DNA of 5,503 nt from CAYQQU01 sp964419545 (GCA_964419545.1 CAYQQU010000145.1:1-5503), one strand, 5' to 3'. Numbered from the stretch's first letter, positions 1 through 5,503 are shown. A program made the numbers and translations. Notes: a model not told the origin generated them from the sequence alone.

Positions 1-3000
1 CTAGCCATTTGGCCTTGGACATCGGTCACGGTGTAAGTCTCGATCGTCTCCCCTACCGGGAAGGTTGCGCCGCTACCCAAACCAGCGGTCTGCTGTGTGA
101 CTGCACCAGGGCAGTCATCACTGCCGACGGGGGCCGTATAATCTACGACGCTTTCCGTGGTACCATCGGGTACCAGTACCGTAATATCCGCTGGACAGTC
201 GATGGTCGGCACACCATTCGGTAAGAAGGAAATAATCTGAGTAGCCGTATTCGTATTGCCGCATTCATCCGTTGCCGTCCAGGTTCTGGTCACCTGGTTG
301 CCGGAGAATATTTCCTCAAAATCCAGGGATGGATCCGGATCGCAATTGTCTAAGGCGGTTGGATTAGCCGGTGGTGGCAGGCAATCAACGGTGATGGCAC
401 CCGGAACCCCCAGAATCACCGGGCCTTCGGTATCTTCCACGGTGATATCCTGAGACTCTGATACCGGATTTCCGGCGGCATCCGTAGCCGACCAGGTGCG
501 CGTCAAGATAAATTCACCCGTACAACCGGCATTCGAATCATCTGTTACTTCCGACAGCGTTACGGTTACCGGATCATCGCAATTGTCGGTGGCCGTAACC
601 ATAGGCGCTTCCGGAATCTCCGGATCATTCGGGTCGAAGAAGCACAGATTGTCAATGGCGCCGGAGCCGTTCAGGAATACCCGTACGATCGCTACGTTCG
701 GGGTATTCTGCAGATCAAAGGTGATGATGCCGTTGACCGCATCATTCGTGAATGGAATGGTCGTAATGGTACCGCCGGTAGCATTGATAAGTTCTACGTA
801 GGCGCCCTGAGATGATTCGATGTCGAGCAGGTCCAGACTGACCACCGTTACCGGGGCCACCACCGAAAGATCGATATCGATAGAGGTACCATTCGCTGCA
901 TCGTTTGGCTCGTCCTGGTTAAGGTCTTCCGAAATGATCAGGACATTACCTAATGCCCGGTCATTCTGGAATGGTTGACCAAACTCACCGCCGGAACCGA
1001 CACCTGGGCCACCGAAAGTTTCGTTCGGGGTACCCAAGTCCGCATCACCCGGTGCCGGGTTGCTGCTGTCGAAGATCATGGCGGCATTGACTCCCTGGAA
1101 GTCCGGATTATTGCCCGTCACCAGGATCGGCCCGCGGCCGCCGACCGACATAGTCGAGTTGACGATGGCACCGTTGATGAAGCTTTCGAAGGTCAGGCAA
1201 TCGTTGCGGTTTTTCTGGACTTGCGTGCCCGTGGGCACACCTGTTAGAATAGGCGCCTCACTGTCGTTAACCGTCACGTCAACGGTACAAGTACTGGTAA
1301 CACCAGCCACATCCTGCGCTGTAAGCGTCACCGTCGTCGTACCCAGGCCGATCATACTACCTGCCGGCGGACTTTGGAAAATCGAAATATTGTCCGTGGC
1401 GGAGCAGTTATCCGTAGCCGTCGTACCGCCGGTGAAATCGGCAATCATGGCTTGGCAACTGGGGTCGGCCGAAAGCGAAACCGATGACGGGCAGGTGATC
1501 GAAGGTGCCGTATCATCCACCACCGTGATGGTAGTTGCACAGGTGGCCGTGCCGCCGTTACCGTCGTCCACCGTCAGGGTGACGTTGGTCACGCCCAGCA
1601 CATAGGGGCCCTCCGGGTCTACGCTGAAGGTCAGCAGGTCATTTTCCGGATCAGTGGAGCCGCCGTCGAAGTCGGCGGCGACGGTGGTGATGTCCAAACA
1701 GTTCGCGTCGGCGCTAACGGTTACCGGCTGGCAGACAGCATCGGGTGGTTGATTGCAAGCAGTAAAAGGATCGGTCACAATCTGATTGACCGTACAGGAA
1801 GAGGTCTGACCATTCACGTCTGTAACAAATAGCTTGACGCTTGCCGTTCCCAGGTTGTTACAAGTTAATAGATTGCCACCCGTTGTTTTATTGAAAAATG
1901 CAATTCCACAATTATCTGTCGCTCCAGTGGCCTGGAAAAAATCATTAGGACCAACCTGGTAAGTACCGTCTGCATTTAGTTCGATCTCCAGATCAACACA
2001 GGATAGGACCGGGGCTTCATTGTCCACCACCTCAATTTTGATGCTGCAAGTATCCAGGTTGCCGGCTGCGTCCAATGCCGTCCAGAGCACTTTGGTGATG
2101 GTACCCACCGGGAAGGTCGCACCGTCCAGGGTCCCCGTGTTATTGTAATTGTTCGTCAGACTCGTCACCCCGCAGTTGTCCGTGGCGGTCGCATCGAACT
2201 CCATATCCTGGGCGGTATAGGAACACTCCCCGGAATCGTTGTCTCGATTGAGAAGCACATTCGGCGACGCGACGCAGGTGATGACCGGCGCCGTATCATC
2301 CTCCACCGTGATCGTCGTCGTACACTGATCGGTGCCGCCCTTGCCGTCGTCTACCGTCAGGGTGACGTTGGTTACGCCCAGTGAGTAGGGGCTTATGAGG
2401 TCAACACTAAAGGTTAACGGATCTCCATTAGGGTCGGTGGAGCCACCATCGAAATCGGAAGCCATGGCCAGACCTTCGCAGTTATCTGTGGCGCTGACCA
2501 CCACCGCTTGGCAAATGGCCGTAGGGGCCACATTGGTTTCTACATTCACGGTGACGTCGAAACTACAGGTAGATGAATTGCCGGCGGCGTCGACGGCTGT
2601 ATAAACCACGGTGGTGGTGCCGATCGGGAAGTCGGCGCCGCTAGGCAGGCCGCTGGTCAGACTGATGCTGGCGCCGGGGCAATCGTCCGCGACACCCGGC
2701 GGGGTGTAATTGACCTGCGCGGTCGTCTGACTCACGGGAATGGTTACTGTAATGTCCTCCGGGCAATTCGTTGCAATCGGCGCTGTCCCGTCATTGTCAG
2801 GATCACAAGGGTTTGTAAAACTCCCCGTTTGGATAAAAACGCCGGAATCAAGAACGCGATCACCGGCATCACCGATCACGATCTTGATGTGGTAAGTTTC
2901 GTTCGGCACAATAGGAACCTGGGAGGTGATGACCGCCGTGAAACCGTCATACTCAATGGTAGTGCCCCCGGCATTGCTGATATAGAGGGCGCTGTTATCC

Positions 3001-3608
3001 ACGCCGTTACATTCACCGGGACCGACATTATTGATCGATACCGGAATAGAAGTACCCGGAAGTATGGCGATATTTTCATTGCTATAATCTCCTCCACCGG
3101 GTTTAGGTCCGGTTACCAGGAAACCAAAAGCATCGTTAAAACTCGAACAGAAATATTCAGGATACTCTTCCGAAGCGAATACATAGGATATGGCAAGCCC
3201 ATCGTCATTTAGCGAAAAGTCAAACTCTAGCGCACAAGCATCAAAAGACGGAAATGGCGCGGTAAGCGCATCGAGATCCGTGTCCCCCGGGGCATTATTG
3301 CTCTGGCTCGTACCAGCACCGACGTTCGGTCCTACCGCATTATCTATACTGCCGGAAGTGAACAAAACGCCCGATCCGAGGCCGATATTGGTGGTTGCTC
3401 CGTCGGAAAAGATACCGGAAGCCCCATCCGGGCAAGTGAGCTGGGCATTGGAAAAGGTGACTCCCGGACCGACGATGGCGGTCGTCAGTTGATCAGCGTT
3501 CAGTCCACCCGTGACCGATAACTGGGCCCGAAGCGGTGCGCTCCAGGACAGTAGCCCGAGGATCATGATACATGAATATATAATTTGTAAAAATTTCATA
3601 TTTTTCAT
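1..3608 (-). CDS. Giant secreted choice-of-anchor L / HYR-repeat surface protein, C-terminus outside window
   Basis: Reading the minus strand from the ATG at 3608 gives 1202 codons without a stop, plus two bases at the left edge, so the gene is 3'-partial. Residues 1-28 form a signal peptide: Lys near the N-terminus, a hydrophobic stretch from about I9 to L20, and cleavage after LRA before Q29. Residues about 30-266 match the choice-of-anchor L domain, with the hallmark VFASEEYPEYF at 143-153 followed by NDAFGF and a PGTSIPVSINNV stretch. HYR or related Ig-like modules follow at about 275-355, 361-439, 440-531, 532-613, 621-699, 700-782, 1001-1060, 1061-1128 and 1132 to the edge, with recurring CPxDITV, ATDNC and FPVGTTTV motifs. 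A different domain sits at 804-992. Such modules are known from extracellular adhesins. I infer a cell-surface or matrix protein, probably exported by type IX secretion, but its sorting domain would lie beyond position 1. An in-frame stop at 3663-3665 limits upstream extension; a second ATG at 3599 is possible. Confidence 0.93.
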   Translation of the reverse strand, partial: MKNMKFLQIIYSCIMILGLLSWSAPLRAQLSVTGGLNADQLTTAIVGPGVTFSNAQLTCPDGASGIFSDGATTNIGLGSGVLFTSGSIDNAVGPNVGAGTSQSNNAPGDTDLDALTAPFPSFDACALEFDFSLNDDGLAISYVFASEEYPEYFCSSFNDAFGFLVTGPKPGGGDYSNENIAILPGTSIPVSINNVGPGECNGVDNSALYISNAGGTTIEYDGFTAVITSQVPIVPNETYHIKIVIGDAGDRVLDSGVFIQTGSFTNPCDPDNDGTAPIATNCPEDITVTIPVSQTTAQVNYTPPGVADDCPGASISLTSGLPSGADFPIGTTTVVYTAVDAAGNSSTCSFDVTVNVETNVAPTAICQAVVVSATDNCEGLAMASDFDGGSTDPNGDPLTFSVDLISPYSLGVTNVTLTVDDGKGGTDQCTTTITVEDDTAPVITCVASPNVLLNRDNDSGECSYTAQDMEFDATATDNCGVTSLTNNYNNTGTLDGATFPVGTITKVLWTALDAAGNLDTCSIKIEVVDNEAPVLSCVDLEIELNADGTYQVGPNDFFQATGATDNCGIAFFNKTTGGNLLTCNNLGTASVKLFVTDVNGQTSSCTVNQIVTDPFTACNQPPDAVCQPVTVSADANCLDITTVAADFDGGSTDPENDLLTFSVDPEGPYVLGVTNVTLTVDDGNGGTATCATTITVVDDTAPSITCPSSVSLSADPSCQAMIADFTGGTTATDNCSATDNISIFQSPPAGSMIGLGTTTVTLTAQDVAGVTSTCTVDVTVNDSEAPILTGVPTGTQVQKNRNDCLTFESFINGAIVNSTMSVGGRGPILVTGNNPDFQGVNAAMIFDSSNPAPGDADLGTPNETFGGPGVGSGGEFGQPFQNDRALGNVLIISEDLNQDEPNDAANGTSIDIDLSVVAPVTVVSLDLLDIESSQGAYVELINATGGTITTIPFTNDAVNGIITFDLQNTPNVAIVRVFLNGSGAIDNLCFFDPNDPEIPEAPMVTATDNCDDPVTVTLSEVTDDSNAGCTGEFILTRTWSATDAAGNPVSESQDITVEDTEGPVILGVPGAITVDCLPPPANPTALDNCDPDPSLDFEEIFSGNQVTRTWTATDECGNTNTATQIISFLPNGVPTIDCPADITVLVPDGTTESVVDYTAPVGSDDCPGAVTQQTAGLGSGATFPVGETIETYTVTDVQGQMA
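633..1199 (-). other. Embedded beta-rich domain between HYR modules (lectin-like, unnamed)
   Basis: Residues about 804-992, beginning CLTFESF and ending LCFFDP, with a Cys near each end. It breaks the HYR pattern completely. Internal landmarks are AAMIFDSSNPAPGDADLGTP (841-860), a Gly-rich stretch, ALGNVLIISED (885-895), a PNDAANGTSIDIDL stretch and SLDLLDIE (924-931). I recall this combination (MIFDS-N-P-GD-DLGTPN followed by LGNVLI-E and a Gly-rich beta strand) from secreted proteins of several bacterial groups, including ones with PEP-CTERM signals, but cannot name a family with confidence. The beta-sandwich, carbohydrate- or Ca-binding-like nature is inference from the alternating strand pattern and acidic Asp/Asn-rich loops. 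Confidence 0.6.
1512..1748 (-). repeat. Intragenic module repeat, copy B (Ig/cadherin-like)
   Basis: Residues about 621-699 of the giant protein, with one residue inserted relative to copy A just before DFDGGSTDP. Both copies start P-x-A-[IV]-C-Q and run directly into an HYR module beginning A-P-x-I-T-C, so the two-module block (this unit plus the following HYR) may be what was duplicated. The two blocks are separated by the AT-richer unit at 1770-2015. Confidence 0.8.
2292..2528 (-). repeat. Intragenic module repeat, copy A (Ig/cadherin-like)
   Basis: Residues about 361-439 of the giant protein. It shares with copy B the blocks DFDGGSTDP, LTFSVD, LGVTNVTLTVDDG and GGT...TTITV-DDTAP. At the DNA level the two copies share an identical 20-base run (2353-2372 here, 1570-1589 in copy B) that continues with few mismatches on either side. 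The D-x-D-G-G-S-T-D-P core resembles acidic calcium-binding loops of cadherin-like modules; calcium binding is inferred only. Confidence 0.8.
2811..3521 (-). other. Choice-of-anchor L domain of the giant surface protein
   Basis: Residues about 30-266. The start pattern L-x-V-T-G-G-L-N-A-D-Q-L, the central VFASEEYPEYFCSSFNDAFG (143-162), NENIAILPGT, and the late GDAGDRVLDSGVFI stretch are the family's conserved blocks. The family is known from large exported proteins carrying diverse C-terminal surface-sorting signals, hence its name. Its exact role is not established; I would call it a beta-rich N-terminal head domain. Codon use here is more AT-rich than in the HYR modules that follow. Confidence 0.85.
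3525..3608 (-). other. Signal peptide of the giant surface protein
   Basis: The first 28 residues have Lys at positions 2 and 5, a hydrophobic core from about I9 to L20 and a small-residue cleavage region ending L-R-A before Gln29. A cleavage site leaving an N-terminal Gln is very common for exported Bacteroidota proteins. This supports Sec-dependent export to the periplasm; the final location depends on the unseen C-terminus. Confidence 0.85.
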
Positions 3609-3652
3609 AAAGCTTGATTGTGATAATGATGAAAAAGCAAATAGAAAGAATG
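3609..3652 (-). other. Short AT-rich gap between the small secreted protein and the giant protein
   Basis: Forty-four bases separate the TGA of the small gene (3653-3655) from the ATG at 3608. I see no hairpin followed by a T-run and no convincing Shine-Dalgarno sequence; the stretch is A/T-rich just before the start, as is usual for Bacteroidota translation starts. This fits read-through from the small gene into the large one, though an independent promoter cannot be excluded. Confidence 0.5.
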
Positions 3653-4057
3653 TCACTGTCGACTACTCCGCTCTGAGAGGTATTGGTTCCATCTCTTCGC
3701 GTCCCAACCCGGCTTCATCCGGTATTCGATGTTGAGCTCGACTTTCTGCCTTTGGTAATCCACGATGTAGGTACACAATTGGTCATTCAGCTTTTTGAAA
3801 TATTGCACTGCCTCCTGTTCGGATTTGAAATTCATCGCTTCGATGTCAAACTCGTAGGCATAGCTCAGTTGGGTGCTTTCATCGATCTTAATGACGCCTT
3901 CTGTGTCGATAGTAGCCTTTTGCATACGCTGGGCGGTCGGCGCCTGCATCCTTTGGGCACTTGCTATAAAGCTGAATCCCAGTACAAAAAGCAGCACTAC
4001 CGCGACGCGGGGCAGCATGGCTTTTAAATAAATTGAAACGGTGGTTTGCGGTCTCAT
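3653..4057 (-). CDS. Small secreted protein of unknown family (134 aa)
   Basis: I do not recognise the family. From the ATG at 4057 the product has 134 residues. Residues 1-34 look like a signal peptide: Arg2, Lys12 and Arg17, a hydrophobic run VAVVLLFVLGFSFI (18-31), and a cleavage site ASA before Gln35. Just after cleavage there is a tandem octapeptide, AQRMQAPT then AQRMQKAT. The mature part reads as beta strand, beta strand (YAYEFDIEAM), an amphipathic helix (about 78-94, SEQEAVQYFKKLNDQL), then strands (CTYIVDYQ and KVELNIEYRM), and ends with a Trp-containing helix (WDAKRWNQYL). This is a beta-alpha-beta arrangement; any fold name would be a guess. A single Cys (Cys95) remains in the mature protein. 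Alternative starts are ATG at 4096, which would add 13 polar residues before the signal peptide and looks less natural, and ATG at 4018, which would give a shorter, tighter signal peptide. It lies 44 bases upstream of the giant surface protein on the same strand, so a shared transcript and surface role are plausible. Confidence 0.82.
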   Translation of the reverse strand: MRPQTTVSIYLKAMLPRVAVVLLFVLGFSFIASAQRMQAPTAQRMQKATIDTEGVIKIDESTQLSYAYEFDIEAMNFKSEQEAVQYFKKLNDQLCTYIVDYQRQKVELNIEYRMKPGWDAKRWNQYLSERSSRQ

Positions 4058-4248
4058 TGGTGAAAGGTTTTTTAGTTTATCAGTAGAAAAAAACATCAAT
4101 CAATATGGCGGCCGGCAATAGATTGATCCATGAATAATCCGGGTTAATATGATTGGGAAAATAAGCCCGGCTACCCTAATGCTCTAATCCCCAGGGAAAG
4201 GGAGCGTTTTTTTCTATGGAATCTTGTCGCCGAATCGCCGGGAAGCCC

Positions 4249-4262
4249 GCCTGGCGCCAGGC
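4249..4262. repeat. Perfect 14-base palindrome
   Basis: The sequence gcctggcgccaggc equals its own reverse complement. The right half can alternatively pair with a downstream ctggc (4268-4272), using gccag (4256-4260) and a 7-base loop. A loopless palindrome of this length fits a dimeric-regulator site better than a transcript hairpin; no regulator can be assigned. Confidence 0.5.
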
Positions 4263-4423
4263 AAACACTGGCCACTACTCCCCGCAGGGAATACCCAATG
4301 CGAATAGCCTTAAAATAGCGTAACCTATTTCAGGAATTTGGGTGCAATGTATTACGCCCGAGCTGTGAGCCGCCGATGCATTACTTTAAAGAGAGGGAAA
4401 AATCATTCAATTGGTTTCCTGCC

Positions 4424-4447
4424 CCGGCCGGTCGATAATCCGGCCGG
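4424..4447. repeat. GC-rich perfect inverted repeat (8-base arms, 8-base loop)
   Basis: The arms are ccggccgg at 4424-4431 and again at 4440-4447; the sequence is self-complementary, so the two copies form a stem around the loop tcgataat. Neither side is followed directly by a T-run, so it does not look like a standard intrinsic terminator in either direction. It could be an RNA hairpin at the 3' end of the regulator transcript or a protein-binding site. Confidence 0.6.
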
Positions 4448-4495
4448 CTGGTTGCTTAACTATTTGGTAAAGATGAGGGGTAGAAGCGGACTTTT

Positions 4496-4525
4496 TCCGT
4501 CAAAGGAGTAGCAAAATCCGTCAAA
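4496..4525. promoter_or_regulatory. 9-base direct repeat spaced 21 bases; possible operator
   Basis: The sequence tccgtcaaa occurs at 4496-4504 and 4517-4525, and a weaker, partly matching copy (acggccaaa) at 4539-4547. The 21-base offset equals two DNA turns, the spacing known for tandem AraC half-sites, and the gene next to it encodes an AraC-type regulator. In a gap this size one 9-base repeat is about what chance allows, so this is only a suggestion. It lies about 440 bases upstream of the small secreted gene's ATG. Confidence 0.2.
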
Positions 4526-4622
4526 ACATACTTAAAAAACGGCCAAAGGGGGTTCAGTGGGGTAAACCCTGGGGCAGGTAATCTTCTTCGGCGGCGTTTT
4601 TTTTTTGCCTTAGGGAAGCAGC

Positions 4623-5420
4623 TCATTCGCTGCACTGGAACTCGGAAGGCGACTTGCCGAATCGCTTTTTGAAGCTCCGGGAAAAGGAGCGGACGTCGCC
4701 GTATCCGACGGCTTTAGCCACTTTGGCGACGCCGGCGGCGGGTTGATCTTCCAGCATGCGGCGGGCGGCGTCGAGACGCATTTCCTGCAGATAGCGTTTG
4801 GTGGGCAGGCCGGTCAGACGCTTCAATTGGCGCAGCAATGACGATTCGCTCATGGCGAACCGGCGGGCCAGCCCGGGAATGGAGAGGGTGTCATCGCCCA
4901 GGCTTTGACGGACGTACGCCTCAAAAGCTTCCAGCCATTTACGGTCGGATTCGGATACCGGGGAAGGCGCCGCAGCGGGTTCCGCTCCGTCGTCGCTTTC
5001 TTCGAGCCGCCGCGCCAGGTTTTTCAGGAGGTTGTCGATCCGCACCAGCAGTTCTTCTTCTTCGAAAGGCTTGACCAGATAATCGTCCACCCCGATCCGT
5101 AAGGCTTTCAGGCGGTCTCTGGCCTCGGCCCGCGCGGTGAGCATGATCACCGGCAGGTACCGGGTGGCCTCATCGGCTTTCAACTGCTCCAGCAAACGGT
5201 AGCCGTCCATCACCGGCATCATCAGATCGCTGATCACCAACCGGCATTCGGGAAGGCGCCGCAGCCGTTCGAGGGCGGCCCGGCCGTTCTCAGCGGTATG
5301 AACCTGGTATTTTTCACCAAGCAATAGTTGCAGGTATTCCCGCAGCTCCAAATTGTCTTCCACCACCAGCAATGCAGGTTGATCGCGCTTGAAAGGCGCT
5401 TTTCCGGCCGGCCGTTCCAT
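4623..5420 (-). CDS. Response regulator with receiver domain and AraC-type DNA-binding domain
   Basis: From the ATG at 5420 the product has 265 residues. The receiver domain spans about 16-135: LLVVEDN with the acidic pair E21/D22, the phospho-acceptor D65 in VISDLMMPVMDG, T95 in VIMLTARAE, and K117 in YLVKPF, so all catalytic positions are present. A linker of about 20 residues, rich in Glu, Ala and Pro, leads to an AraC-type double helix-turn-helix at about 160-262, with the first helix-turn-helix around IPGLARRFAMSESSLLRQLK and the second around VAKAVGYGDVRSFSRSFKKR, then FGKSPSEF. It should act as a cytoplasmic transcription factor switched by phosphotransfer from a sensor kinase. In Bacteroidota this REC-AraC pair is very often the tail of a hybrid sensor kinase; here a TAA at 5493-5495 and a lack of kinase sequence in frame make it a separate protein as read. 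A GTG at 5450 would add 10 residues. I prefer the ATG because the added residues are not conserved-looking. No partner kinase lies in the window. Confidence 0.93.
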   Translation of the reverse strand: MERPAGKAPFKRDQPALLVVEDNLELREYLQLLLGEKYQVHTAENGRAALERLRRLPECRLVISDLMMPVMDGYRLLEQLKADEATRYLPVIMLTARAEARDRLKALRIGVDDYLVKPFEEEELLVRIDNLLKNLARRLEESDDGAEPAAAPSPVSESDRKWLEAFEAYVRQSLGDDTLSIPGLARRFAMSESSLLRQLKRLTGLPTKRYLQEMRLDAARRMLEDQPAAGVAKVAKAVGYGDVRSFSRSFKKRFGKSPSEFQCSE

Positions 5421-5503
5421 TCCGTTTCGCCGCGCGGCGCCGCCCTGCACCCCAAGGGCAGACGCATAAAACCGCCAAATAAAAACAAAGCATTAGCTTT
5501 GCA
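5421..5503. other. Short upstream region of the response regulator gene
   Basis: About 83 bases to the right edge. The outer part (5468-5503) is AT-rich, the inner part GC-rich. On the minus strand the stretch TTTATTTG (5483-5476) resembles the TAnnTTTG -7 box of Bacteroidota promoters at all fixed positions but one, and would place a start site some 50 bases before the ATG. The matching -33 box would fall near the right edge and is not visible. A different minus-strand frame is open from the edge and reads FMRLPLG around 5476-5450, so this stretch might instead be the end of a sensor-kinase gene. Confidence 0.3.

Larger units (their letters stand above)
4058..4622. other. Intergenic region of about 565 bases without a recognisable gene
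   Basis: I find no convincing coding frame, tRNA or known RNA here. What it does hold is: a T10 run on the plus strand (4597-4606) just past the regulator's stop; a 9-base direct repeat at 21-base spacing (4496-4504 and 4517-4525); a perfect 8-base inverted repeat with an 8-base loop (4424-4447); a perfect 14-base palindrome (4249-4262) overlapping a second possible hairpin; and a T7 run on the plus strand (4207-4213). The promoter for the small secreted gene must lie here or further upstream, but no clear Bacteroidota -33/-7 pair (TTTG and TAnnTTTG) stands out on the minus strand. ATG at 4096 could shorten the gap by 39 bases if used. Confidence 0.6.

Noticed and set aside
2876..3097. A 73-codon minus-strand frame within the choice-of-anchor L region.
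   Set aside because: It is in another frame of the same strand as the giant gene, has no recognisable features, and overlaps the hallmark choice-of-anchor L sequence.
1..3492. Several plus-strand open frames of 65-181 codons (for example around 1060-1605 and 2829-3212).
   Set aside because: They are antisense to the uninterrupted minus-strand gene, whose translation has clear family motifs; their own translations show no domain, signal or conserved motif.
1..3608. Tandem-repeat array that might be CRISPR or satellite DNA.
   Set aside because: The repetition is at the protein-module level with strong DNA divergence and no constant repeat/spacer lengths.
3683..4027. Plus-strand frame of 114 codons.
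   Set aside because: It is antisense to the small secreted protein, which has a proper signal peptide; the plus-strand translation has no such features.
4181..4213. Weak stem (gctct with ggagc) followed by seven T on the plus strand, terminator-like.
   Set aside because: The stem is only five pairs including one wobble, the loop is long, and no plus-strand gene precedes it.
4534..4572. Possible intrinsic terminator for the response regulator on the minus strand (stem 4567-4572 with 4543-4548, then six T).
   Set aside because: The stem needs two G-T wobbles and spans an 18-base loop, so it is too weak to call from sequence alone.
5404..5411. A third copy of ccggccgg inside the response regulator gene, matching the arms of the intergenic hairpin.
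   Set aside because: It lies in GC-rich coding sequence, is single, and is explained by codon composition.
5234..5488. Minus-strand frame starting MFLFGGFMRLPLG.
   Set aside because: Most of it overlaps the receiver domain in a different frame and is not a gene as such; only its first part is kept as a hint of a possible kinase end.

Overview
The window looks like a chromosomal piece of a Bacteroidota bacterium, most likely from the Saprospiraceae/Lewinella side of the phylum. Three things suggest this: a very large secreted protein built from a choice-of-anchor L domain followed by HYR/Ig-like modules, a response regulator ending in an AraC-type helix-turn-helix (an arrangement typical of Bacteroidota), and moderately high GC coding DNA with AT-rich gaps and no clear Shine-Dalgarno sequences. 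The taxonomic placement is inference from family content only.

All three genes I can support lie on the minus strand, so the window reads from right to left. (1) 5420-4623 is a response regulator with an N-terminal receiver domain and a C-terminal AraC-type DNA-binding domain. (2) 4622-4058 is a non-coding gap of about 565 bases holding several small repeats and palindromes but no gene I recognise. (3) 4057-3653 is a small secreted protein of unknown family. (4) After only 44 bases, 3608-1 is one uninterrupted reading frame of more than 1200 codons that runs off the left edge. It encodes a signal peptide, a choice-of-anchor L domain, and then a string of HYR and related Ig-like modules interrupted by a different domain of about 190 residues. 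The many plus-strand open frames across 1-3540 are antisense shadows of this gene.

The small secreted protein and the giant surface protein are close enough to be co-transcribed, and both carry export signals, so they may act together at the cell surface. By analogy with related proteins the giant protein is probably exported and anchored by the type IX secretion system, but the C-terminal sorting domain that would show this lies outside the window. The AraC-type response regulator upstream could control the pair or, equally well, genes beyond the right edge; nothing here proves a link. I see no RNA gene, insertion sequence or CRISPR array. No clearly new system is evident. The best leads are the domain embedded within the HYR array, the mosaic and duplicated modules of the adhesin, the unknown small partner protein, and the question of whether the regulator is a stand-alone protein or the detached tail of a hybrid sensor kinase.
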